Positions 1 through 5,045 of a DNA stretch of 5,045 nt are shown here, one piece after another (position 1 is the first letter of the stretch; every line of letters begins with the position of its first letter). This DNA is from Alphaproteobacteria bacterium UBA685 (GTDB taxonomy: Bacteria > Pseudomonadota > Alphaproteobacteria > Puniceispirillales > Puniceispirillaceae), in NCBI GenBank assembly GCA_002299005.1, contig DBMZ01000122.1, positions 1 through 5,045 on the forward strand, in the 5' to 3' direction. Under the pieces are notes generated by a model that worked only from the letters and a program-made list of their open reading frames with translations, was not told where the DNA came from and did not search any database. Made by a program: the position numbers and the translations under genes.

Positions 1-597
1 GGTGACAGGCTGGCTTTTTGTCAGGGGGATGTCGCTGGTAAGGGGATTACGGCCTCCCTTATGATGGCGCGCTCTATCGCGTTATTCAGGCGCCTTGCGC
101 GTGAGAATAAGGGTGCGAGCGAGATAGCGAATGCGATTAATAATGAATTCTTAGACGTGCGCTCTGATAAATTCGTGACTTTTGCCATTGGCTGGCTTGA
201 TTGTGATACAGGCGATGTTTTGTTTGTGAATTGTGGTCATGGCGCGGCGATTATTGTGCGCAATGATACAGAGGCGCTTGATACGATTGAATCGCAGACA
301 GTCCCGCTCGGCCTTGTGCCCTATAGCGCGGATGAATTAACAGAACATGCTTTTAATGTAACAAACGCGCATTTGTTTTTAACAACCGATGGCATTACTG
401 AGGCAGAGTTTAGAGGCAGGGAAGTAGGCTTAAGCGGTCTTGCAAGCCTGTCACGCCGCTTGCCTGGCACGTCTGCTGTCGAGAAGGTGCAGGGCATTAT
501 TGGCCTGTTTGAGCAAGGTAAATTATCAACGCATGATGATGCCACGATACTGGTCTTAACAAAGCCAGACGCAGTTGCTGGGGGGCAGGGCGCATGA
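1..597 (+). CDS. SpoIIE/RsbU-type PP2C serine phosphatase, C-terminal part (5' end outside window)
   Basis: The frame is open from base 1, so the gene starts upstream; the ATG at 61 is internal. The 198 visible residues cover most of a SpoIIE-type PP2C phosphatase domain. Three metal-site aspartates can be placed: D10 in QGDVAGKG, D130 in LTTDGITEAE and D179/D180 in HDDATILVL. The family's NCGHGAAIIV (usually NAGHxPP) and VPLGL segments lie between them. Enzymes of this family dephosphorylate a serine or threonine on a STAS-domain anti-sigma antagonist and so reverse the action of an RsbW-type kinase; here the next gene encodes such a kinase and overlaps by four bases. The missing N-terminus in relatives is often a response-regulator receiver, PAS or HAMP domain, which cannot be judged here. 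All catalytic residues in view are intact, so this half looks active. Family assignment is firm; the exact substrate is inferred. Confidence 0.93.
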   Translation, partial: GDRLAFCQGDVAGKGITASLMMARSIALFRRLARENKGASEIANAINNEFLDVRSDKFVTFAIGWLDCDTGDVLFVNCGHGAAIIVRNDTEALDTIESQTVPLGLVPYSADELTEHAFNVTNAHLFLTTDGITEAEFRGREVGLSGLASLSRRLPGTSAVEKVQGIIGLFEQGKLSTHDDATILVLTKPDAVAGGQGA

Positions 598-992
598 TTG
601 ATGCAGGTGAATTTTCCTTTGTTGCGCTAGCTGAGAGCCTGTCATCTGCGCGCGCTTGTGTGCGCGGTGTTTTGCAGGGGCATAATTACGCGGATAAAGA
701 GCTGGATGTGAATATTGTTGTTGGTGAAATCCTGCAAAATATCATCCGCTATGGCTTTGATGGGGGCAGTGACAGCGGGTATTTTAAGATGCGCTTTTTG
801 TTTGATGGCACAAATTTGCAGATTGAGATTACCGATAATGCGCCGCCATCAGATGCCTCACAATGGAATAATGAACATCGCAAGCCCGAAGAAGGGGGCC
901 ATGGTCTTACCTTGGTGAATGCGATAGCAGATTCAGTGTCTTTTGATATGCTCGATAAGGGCAATAGAGCGACATTGCGTTTTGCCTTTTGA
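594..992 (+). CDS. RsbW-like anti-sigma factor kinase / GHKL (HATPase_c_2) ATP-binding protein
   Basis: The protein has 132 residues, the usual size of a single-domain RsbW/SpoIIAB-like serine kinase. The Bergerat ATP-binding fold is visible: N box with E45 and N49 in VGEILQNIIRYGF, G1 box at D81 (ITDNAPP) and G2 box GGHGLTLV at 101-108, ending in a short beta strand (RATLRFAF). Such proteins phosphorylate a STAS-domain partner and may bind a sigma factor or another output protein in the cytoplasm. The start is the ATG inside the ATGA overlap with the phosphatase gene, preceded by a G-rich stretch at 580-590 that can serve as ribosome site. The overlap implies coupled translation, so phosphatase and kinase are made together. 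It could instead be a non-kinase GHKL regulator, but its partnership with a PP2C gene favours partner switching. Its target cannot be read from this window. Confidence 0.9.
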   Translation: MIDAGEFSFVALAESLSSARACVRGVLQGHNYADKELDVNIVVGEILQNIIRYGFDGGSDSGYFKMRFLFDGTNLQIEITDNAPPSDASQWNNEHRKPEEGGHGLTLVNAIADSVSFDMLDKGNRATLRFAF

Positions 993-1019
993 TGCGTTTA
1001 AAAGGTCACAAGTTTAAGT

Positions 1020-1024
1020 AGGTG
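1020..1024 (+). promoter_or_regulatory. Ribosome binding site of the HD-domain gene
   Basis: AGGTG lies four bases before the ATG at 1029, with the AGG core six bases away. It supports this start over the later in-frame ATGs at 1104 and 1107, which have no purine-rich site in front. Confidence 0.5.
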
Positions 1025-1028
1025 ATAA

Positions 1029-1805
1029 ATGCGGTCTCGACGACTGAAATATCGGTTTGCGAATAGGGGGTATGCAGCATTGCGCTGGCCGTCTGGCCTC
1101 TCTATGATGCCGAGCCAATTATCACCTGAAATGGCGCAATTATCCCTCTATGAATGCTGTCTAATGGCTGGTCTGTCGGGCCCTGTTAAGGCGCGTCAAA
1201 AAACGGGCATATCGCATAGCGGGATAAAATCACTTGCCAAAAAGCAGGTCAAACTTATGCGCCTGAATGCCTATCATAATAGCGCCCATATTGGGCAAGT
1301 GATATTGGCTTGCGGCCTATTGGCAGATGCCGCGCAGATAAGCCAGATTGAGCGTGATATCCTGATTGTGGCGGCGCTTATTCATGATTACCGCCACCTT
1401 GGTGCAAAGCGCAATAAAACAGCCCTTTGGCAAGAGGCGCTTTCATGTGATGAAGCTTTGCCACGTTTGATAAGAGGCGGATGTGACAGCCGCCTGATCG
1501 CCCTATTCTATGAGATGGTGCTAGCAACAAGCCCGCTCGCAGATGAAGAGGCGCACTCTATCAAAGGCAATGATATCCTCTCATTATTGCTAGATGCAGA
1601 CCTGTTTGCGTCTTTGTTCCTGCCAAAGGCATCGGTTGATAGGCTGACAGCCAATCTTAAATTTGAAGAGCGTCTATCAGTACCGCACGCACAGTTACGT
1701 GATGGTTTCTTGGCACAATGCGCTGAAAAGGGCCTTGCCTCACTTGCTGGCGGCATGCTTCATAAGAGGCTGAAACCTAGCATGACATATTTTGAGGCGC
1801 ACTGA
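1029..1805 (+). CDS. HD-superfamily metal-dependent phosphohydrolase with PDE-like metal site
   Basis: This 258-residue protein carries the HD signature: YHNSAH (Y82, H83, N84, H87), then LIHDYRHLG (H119, D120, H123), then LLLDADLF (D189, D191). An HNxxH motif followed about 32 residues later by HDxxHxG and a distal Asp is the arrangement of class I cyclic-nucleotide phosphodiesterases, where the first His is the proton donor and the others bind two metals. Predicted bacterial HD hydrolases with a YHNxxH motif (COG4339 type) are an alternative match, so the substrate is unknown; a nucleotide or phosphoester is likely. The protein looks cytoplasmic. The first 70 residues are basic and have no domain I recognise. 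The start at 1029 rests on AGGTG at 1020-1024. The gene follows the kinase gene by 36 bases and overlaps the next by one base, so co-transcription is likely. The family is clear; the biochemical role is not. Confidence 0.8.
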   Translation: MRSRRLKYRFANRGYAALRWPSGLSMMPSQLSPEMAQLSLYECCLMAGLSGPVKARQKTGISHSGIKSLAKKQVKLMRLNAYHNSAHIGQVILACGLLADAAQISQIERDILIVAALIHDYRHLGAKRNKTALWQEALSCDEALPRLIRGGCDSRLIALFYEMVLATSPLADEEAHSIKGNDILSLLLDADLFASLFLPKASVDRLTANLKFEERLSVPHAQLRDGFLAQCAEKGLASLAGGMLHKRLKPSMTYFEAH

Positions 1806-2062
1806 TGGCACAGACATTATGTAAAGACTGCATCTATTGGGATATCATGCCGCAATCAGCGACCACAAAAGCCACCGAAGGGCGTTGTCGTCGCCATGCC
1901 CCAACACCTTCATCAGAAGATGCTGAAAAGGATATGGGCACAATTTGGCCGTCTACATTTGATGATGATTGGTGCGGTGAAGCCGTTGGGATACATCAGC
2001 TCGCCCAAGATCTAGAAGATATCTCTGTGGGCGAGCTGAACGATTTGCTAGATAAGGGCTAG
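1805..2062 (+). CDS. Small four-cysteine protein, probable metal binding, function unknown
   Basis: This 85-residue protein has C6 and C9 in CKDCIYW, C28 in GRCRRHAP and C57 in DDWCGEA, with a WPSTFDDDWCGE segment. I recall the pattern CxxCxxW...GxCRR.P...WP.T..DWCGE from short, uncharacterised proteins in alphaproteobacteria and their phages; this is memory, not a search. Four spaced cysteines suggest a zinc ribbon or another bound metal, possibly with H31. The C-terminal 20 residues are acidic and probably helical. No signal peptide or membrane segment is present, so it is likely cytoplasmic. Its ATG shares one base with the stop of the HD gene (TGATG), and GAGG at 1794-1797 gives a good ribosome site, so translation is probably coupled to the HD protein. 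That pairing hints at a related job, but no function can be assigned. Confidence 0.82.
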   Translation: MAQTLCKDCIYWDIMPQSATTKATEGRCRRHAPTPSSEDAEKDMGTIWPSTFDDDWCGEAVGIHQLAQDLEDISVGELNDLLDKG

Positions 2063-2063
2063 G

Positions 2064-2077
2064 CGCGCTAGAGCGCG
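2064..2077. other. GC-rich inverted repeat over the convergent stop codons
   Basis: CGCGC at 2064-2068 pairs with GCGCG at 2073-2077 around a TAGA loop, forming a five-base-pair stem on either strand. It covers the TAG stop of the minus-strand lipoprotein gene and begins two bases after the TAG of the plus-strand gene. There is no T tract after it on either strand, so it is not a textbook intrinsic terminator. It may only slow or weakly stop transcription from both sides. Confidence 0.3.
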
Positions 2078-2703
2078 GCCGCAATATCCTTTTGAACAGC
2101 CTTTAGGGCCTTTGTCATTGCCTTCTCAAGAGCGATAACCGCGTCGCTATAATCTGTCCCTGATAGCGGTTCTGAGACATCATAGCGCTTGCTTGAAATA
2201 ATTTGTCCGCGCTTATTCTTTAGCACCGCATCAAAGGCGAAATGAGCCGCTTGTGATGGGGTGAAATGAAACTTAGAGACGATGATTTTCAGTCTCAAAT
2301 CTTCATTATCAACCGTATCATTCGTGCCAATCACCAAATCCTGACTAGCGGCAATAAGCGCATCTGTTATCGCTGTCTCAATCAGGCTGGACGGCGCCTC
2401 ATGCCATAGATGGCCGCGCACATCCTGCAATTGAACAGGTGAGGTGGCTGTCTCAACAACAAGCGGTCTGGCTGATTGTATACCTTTAACCGAAACAGAT
2501 TGCACCAATAGCACCTGCGATGAGCCATAGCTGGTCTCAGCGAGCTCTGGGCGCAAATCATAAAAGATATCAGCGTCTCTTGCCGGCGCAGATGAACAGG
2601 CCGCAAGCGCCATAAGAGATGCGCCAAGAAATGCGGTACGCCCGATGGACAAACGCTTTGTTTTGGCTGTTTGTTGGCCTGTCATATTGGTTAATGATTT
2701 CAT
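2068..2703 (-). CDS. ABC-type transport auxiliary lipoprotein (PqiC/YmbA-like) of the MCE system
   Basis: With the start at 2703 the product has 211 residues. A basic N-terminus (KTKR, residues 14-17), a hydrophobic stretch and the lipobox LAAC with Cys36 mark a lipoprotein signal peptide. The +2 residue is Ser, so outer-membrane sorting by Lol is expected. The mature part begins with FYDLRPEL, like the Y-L segment near the start of ABC_trans_aux (PF03886, COG3218) proteins, and has the family's SSLIETAITDAL and DLRLKIIVSKFHF segments. PqiC-type lipoproteins accompany MCE transporters and are thought to connect the inner-membrane MCE assembly to the outer membrane. The gene is last in the operon, 34 bases after the MCE gene. 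The open frame extends to 2775 inside the MCE gene, but that start lacks a signal-peptide context; GAAAGG at 2714-2719 supports 2703. Family call is good from context and signal; sequence divergence is high, as is normal here. Confidence 0.85.
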   Translation of the reverse strand: MKSLTNMTGQQTAKTKRLSIGRTAFLGASLMALAACSSAPARDADIFYDLRPELAETSYGSSQVLLVQSVSVKGIQSARPLVVETATSPVQLQDVRGHLWHEAPSSLIETAITDALIAASQDLVIGTNDTVDNEDLRLKIIVSKFHFTPSQAAHFAFDAVLKNKRGQIISSKRYDVSEPLSGTDYSDAVIALEKAMTKALKAVQKDIAAAL

Positions 2704-2713
2704 GAATTTTTTA

Positions 2714-2719
2714 CCTTTC
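2714..2719 (-). promoter_or_regulatory. Ribosome binding site that sets the lipoprotein start
   Basis: On the minus strand GAAAGG sits 10 bases before the ATG at 2703-2701. It falls in the short gap after the MCE gene stop (2738) and decides in favour of this start over the overlapping one at 2775. Confidence 0.6.
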
Positions 2720-2737
2720 ACGCACCCTAAAAGAGCG

Positions 2738-3838
2738 TTAGTTCGAGCCCCTAATGATGATAGATGGGTCATCACGCAAGCGCGCGGTCATCTCTTCGAC
2801 ATTCAGTGCGGCATTTTCAAGATTTTGTAAGAACGCATCGATACGGTCTTCAGAAACATCTGATAGGTCTGCGGCATTTTCAGAGGCCACAATCACCGCC
2901 TCACTTGCGATCTCAAGGTTGTTGCGGATGATCTCAACATTATCAAGCAGCGTGACAATCTTGCCGCTCACATCACGCCCTGTCAGTTTTTCGACATTCT
3001 CAGCACTTGCGAGCGCTGTTTGCGTGATAGTCTCAAGTGTCGCCGCTGAACGGTCGATACGTGCCAAGGTTTGGCTGATATTCACAAGCCATTGTGTCGC
3101 CGCCACTTCAGAGGCATCATTGATAATCACACTGGCTTCATTCACATTGCCAGAGGCATCTGTCATATCATCAAGCATTTGTGCCACAGCTTGCTGTGTC
3201 TCTTGGCCAGCCATCTCTGCCACCGATTGAGAGGCTTGCTCTAGGTTGCTTGCGGTGCGGTTTGCGCTCTCGATAAGGGCAGGGACGCCCTCGCCAACGC
3301 TTGCCGATAAGCCGGTGATGCCGCTCAAAGCGTCTCTTGCTTCTTCATTCAGCAATTCATCAATTGTGGCAAGCAATGGGACAAGGCTGGTGCTGGCTAT
3401 TTGGGCAAATTGGTCAGCCGTACGGCCAAGATCAGCCATCAAATTTGTTGCTGGACGAGAGGCAACTTGCGCACCGATGGGCAGGGGTTTTGCTCCGCCT
3501 GCGACAATCTGAATTGATTGCGCCGATAAAAGAGACAGCGCCGCGATTTCAGCATTACTATCAGACGGGATGGCCCATCCTTCTTGTACGCCAAAATTCA
3601 CGCGAAATGTCATGCCCTTATCTGTGGCTTCTGGGATGATGTCATTGACGGTGCCAATAATATAGCCCTCATAAACCACAGAGGCGCCAGCACGAAGCCC
3701 GGCGACATTGTTAAAATAGCTGTAATAGCTATCTTGTTTATTCAATTGGCCCTTTACGACGAAAAACATCGCGATGATGGCAAATAGACCGCCAATCACA
3801 AACAGGCCTGCGGTAAAATCAGAAGATTTGATCTTCAT
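2738..3838 (-). CDS. mlaD: MlaD-like MCE-domain protein of a lipid ABC transporter
   Basis: The product has 366 residues. One transmembrane helix (about 10-29) anchors it in the inner membrane, followed by a single MCE domain at about 37-115. Typical MCE segments are visible: FNNVAGLRAGASVVYEGYII with G57 and G62 around the turn, IPSDSNAEI at 90-98, and LLSAQSIQIVAGG at 103-115. MCE domains form hexameric rings with a central pore through which lipids or other hydrophobic substrates pass. Residues about 140-350 are rich in Ala, Ser, Asn, Glu and Leu with heptad-like spacing, so they are probably a long helical or coiled-coil region extending into the periplasm. The end, LRDDPSIIIRGSN, resembles the conserved PS-LI-G tail of many MCE proteins. 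It is twice the length of E. coli MlaD (183 residues) and closer to the longer alphaproteobacterial and plastid-type forms. A GGGGA ribosome site (3846-3850) precedes the start. Substrate is inferred, not shown. Confidence 0.93.
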   Translation of the reverse strand: MKIKSSDFTAGLFVIGGLFAIIAMFFVVKGQLNKQDSYYSYFNNVAGLRAGASVVYEGYIIGTVNDIIPEATDKGMTFRVNFGVQEGWAIPSDSNAEIAALSLLSAQSIQIVAGGAKPLPIGAQVASRPATNLMADLGRTADQFAQIASTSLVPLLATIDELLNEEARDALSGITGLSASVGEGVPALIESANRTASNLEQASQSVAEMAGQETQQAVAQMLDDMTDASGNVNEASVIINDASEVAATQWLVNISQTLARIDRSAATLETITQTALASAENVEKLTGRDVSGKIVTLLDNVEIIRNNLEIASEAVIVASENAADLSDVSEDRIDAFLQNLENAALNVEEMTARLRDDPSIIIRGSN

Positions 3839-3844
3839 GCGTTT

Positions 3845-3851
3845 GTCCCCT
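3845..3851 (-). promoter_or_regulatory. Ribosome binding site of the MCE gene
   Basis: AGGGGAC on the minus strand lies six bases before the ATG at 3838-3836, within the 15-base gap after the ATPase stop codon. It confirms the MCE start and tight operon spacing. Confidence 0.6.
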
Positions 3852-3853
3852 TT

Positions 3854-4666
3854 TTAATCTTCACCAAATAGGCGCTTTAGGTGCGCTTCTGGATCAAATT
3901 CTTCTTCTTCTGGCACACGGTTAATCAGGTTTTGAATGCGTTGGCTATCACTTGCTTTCAGCTCTTCAACCGTGCCGGTAAAAATAATATAGCCTCTATC
4001 AAGCACCACAATGCGGTCGGCAATCTTAAAGGCAGATTCAAGCTCGTGCGTTACCACAACAACAGACATGCCTAAGGTTTCTTTTAATTTGATGATAAGC
4101 TCGTCAAGTGCGGCCGCAATGACAGGGTCAAGGCCGGCAGACGGCTCATCCATAAAGGTTAGCCGCGGGTCTAGTGCGATGGCACGTGCCACAGCCGCAC
4201 GCTTTAACATACCGCCCGATAGCTCAGACGGCAGCAGATCTTCTTTGCCAAGCAAGCCAACAAAATCAAGCTTCATCCGCACGATAAGATCAATCGTCTC
4301 TTCATCCAGATCTGTATGCTCAATCATCGGCAAAGCGACGTTCTGTGCGACCGTCAAAGATGACAGCATCGCGCCTGACTGAAAGGCAACGCCAATCCCT
4401 TTGAGAAGCTTTAGGCGTTCAAACTCATTGACCTGATAAAGAGATTGACCAAATAGCTCTACATCACCCTTCATAGGCTCTTTGAGGCCAATGAGGTGGC
4501 GCAAGAAAGTTGATTTGCCTGAGCCGGAACCGCCCATAATCACAACAATTTCACCAGCGTCAATCGCCATTGAGCAATCATGAATAACCGCTTGGCCATT
4601 ATAGCCGCCTTGCAGGTTTTTCACCGTAATAGGCGGGGCTTGTCTGTTTTGCGCTTGATTTGACAT
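3854..4666 (-). CDS. mlaF: MlaF-like ABC transporter ATP-binding protein
   Basis: With the start at 4666 the product has 270 residues, the normal size for MlaF. All ATPase motifs are present: Walker A GGSGSGKST (45-53), Q loop Q96 in FQSGAMLSSLTVAQNVALP, signature LSGGM (149-153) followed by KRAAVARA, Walker B LTFMDEP with D173 and E174, D loop SAGLD (176-180) and H-loop H207 in VVTHEL. The FQSGA-SSLTV-NVALP run after the Q loop and LSGGM are hallmarks of the MlaF/Ttg2A family rather than of other ABC importers. It powers the MlaE permease from the cytoplasmic face. The open frame reaches back to 4825 inside the permease gene, but that would add 53 unrelated residues; AGAGGAGGT at 4676-4684 marks the true start. 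The C-terminus (EEEEFDPEAHLKRLFGED) is acidic, and no motif is missing. Confidence 0.96.
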   Translation of the reverse strand: MSNQAQNRQAPPITVKNLQGGYNGQAVIHDCSMAIDAGEIVVIMGGSGSGKSTFLRHLIGLKEPMKGDVELFGQSLYQVNEFERLKLLKGIGVAFQSGAMLSSLTVAQNVALPMIEHTDLDEETIDLIVRMKLDFVGLLGKEDLLPSELSGGMLKRAAVARAIALDPRLTFMDEPSAGLDPVIAAALDELIIKLKETLGMSVVVVTHELESAFKIADRIVVLDRGYIIFTGTVEELKASDSQRIQNLINRVPEEEEFDPEAHLKRLFGED

Positions 4667-4675
4667 GATTATCTG

Positions 4676-4684
4676 ACCTCCTCT
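4676..4684 (-). promoter_or_regulatory. Strong ribosome binding site that sets the ATPase start
   Basis: AGAGGAGGT on the minus strand is close to a full anti-16S match and lies nine bases before the ATG at 4666-4664, within the 22-base gap after the permease stop. It rules out the longer reading that begins at 4825. Confidence 0.8.
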
Positions 4685-4688
4685 GCGC

Positions 4689-5045
4689 CTAAGCCACAAG
4701 TGCGAAAATCGCATCAGCGGCAATAATCGCCGCGATACATGTGACCACAGATGAGGTGGTTGCTTTGCCCAACACATCCGCACCGCCAGATACCCCCATC
4801 CCAATGGAAATACCAACAGCGCCAATTAAGATGGCGAATATAAGTGATTTGCTAAAGCTGTGATAAAGGTCGGTCAGGGTGACAACAGACAAGATATCTG
4901 CCCAATAAGCTTGCGGGCCTATGCCCAAGGTTGCATCAATATAAAGGCCAGCGGCACCAAAGGCGGCAAGATTGGCAATGGCAACCAAAATAGGCAGGCT
5001 GATAGCCAGGCCAAGAAGCGAGGGGGCGACCACAAAGCGGGTCGG
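4689..5045 (-). CDS. mlaE: MlaE-like ABC transporter permease, C-terminal part (5' end outside window)
   Basis: The minus-strand frame is open to base 5045 and gives the last 118 residues; the GTG at 5033 is internal, not a start. The visible part begins PTRFVVAPSLLGLAIS, matching the RxLVxPRxLAL segment of MlaE (PF02405) permeases, and contains the family's G-rich turn and ATT segment: GMGVSGGADVLGKATTSSVV at about 82-101. Three hydrophobic stretches, about 7-38, 66-82 and 99-117, are membrane segments. MlaE dimers form the membrane core under the MCE ring and pass lipid between the ring and the inner membrane. The usual GCYxG of many relatives reads GISIG here. Many alphaproteobacterial homologues carry an N-terminal STAS domain; that part is not in view. 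The gene is followed 22 bases later by the ATPase gene, which fits a single operon. Confidence 0.92.
   Translation of the reverse strand, partial: PTRFVVAPSLLGLAISLPILVAIANLAAFGAAGLYIDATLGIGPQAYWADILSVVTLTDLYHSFSKSLIFAILIGAVGISIGMGVSGGADVLGKATTSSVVTCIAAIIAADAIFALVA

Noticed and set aside
321..545. 74-residue minus-strand frame opposite the phosphatase gene
   Set aside because: It lies over the conserved TDG region of the PP2C domain and has no features of its own.
984..1006. Imperfect hairpin (CCTTTT with AAAAGG) just after the kinase gene
   Set aside because: The stem is A/T-rich with G-U ends and no T tract follows, so it is not a convincing terminator; the next gene follows closely and is probably in the same transcript.
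2075..2082. GCGGCCGC palindrome, also present near 4110
   Set aside because: Both copies encode Ala runs in the minus-strand proteins; the shared 11 bases (GCGGCCGCAAT) look like codon coincidence, not a repeat element.
2754..3230. 158-residue plus-strand open frame opposite the MCE gene
   Set aside because: It is a Ser/Ala-rich antisense image of the helical tail of the MCE protein, with no ribosome site or recognisable domain.
4011..4382. 123-residue plus-strand open frame opposite the ATPase gene
   Set aside because: It lies antisense to conserved ABC ATPase motifs, and its Ser-rich composition is typical of a shadow frame.

Overview
This 5,045-base window is chromosomal-looking sequence from a Gram-negative bacterium, most likely an alphaproteobacterium. 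The evidence is an outer-membrane-type lipoprotein in an MCE/Mla lipid-transport operon with gene order permease-ATPase-MCE protein-auxiliary lipoprotein, plus a SpoIIE-phosphatase/HATPase pair and a small cysteine protein of a kind I associate with alphaproteobacteria. Base composition looks intermediate (about half G+C by eye). A marine SAR116-like lineage would fit but is only a guess. The window is almost fully coding: no stretch over 300 bases lacks a gene, and the longest gap is about 36 bases. I saw no tRNA, rRNA, CRISPR array, insertion sequence or attachment site.

Left half, plus strand (1-2062), four tightly packed genes. First is the C-terminal part of a SpoIIE/RsbU-type PP2C serine phosphatase, cut by the window start. 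It overlaps by four bases (ATGA) with an RsbW-like GHKL ATPase of 132 residues. After a 36-base gap comes a 258-residue HD-superfamily protein whose metal-site residues are laid out like those of class I cyclic-nucleotide phosphodiesterases. It overlaps by one base (TGATG) with an 85-residue protein carrying four cysteines. The first two genes are the phosphatase and kinase of a partner-switching circuit, in which a STAS-domain protein is phosphorylated by the kinase and dephosphorylated by the phosphatase. The STAS partner and the phosphatase's sensory N-terminus are not visible and may lie to the left.

Right half, minus strand (5045-2068), one operon transcribed leftward: MlaE-like permease (5' end outside the window), MlaF-like ATPase, MlaD-like MCE protein with a long helical C-terminus, and an ABC_trans_aux (PqiC/YmbA-like) lipoprotein. 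Together they should form an inner-membrane ABC complex that moves phospholipids or other hydrophobic molecules across the periplasm. The lipoprotein probably provides the outer-membrane contact. The longest open frames for the ATPase and the lipoprotein run back into the preceding gene; Shine-Dalgarno sites place their real starts at 4666 and 2703.

The two gene sets converge with only five bases between stop codons, inside a short GC-rich inverted repeat. No element here is clearly a new system. The most interesting feature is the coupling of a partner-switching pair to a PDE-like HD protein and a Cys4 protein of unknown role.
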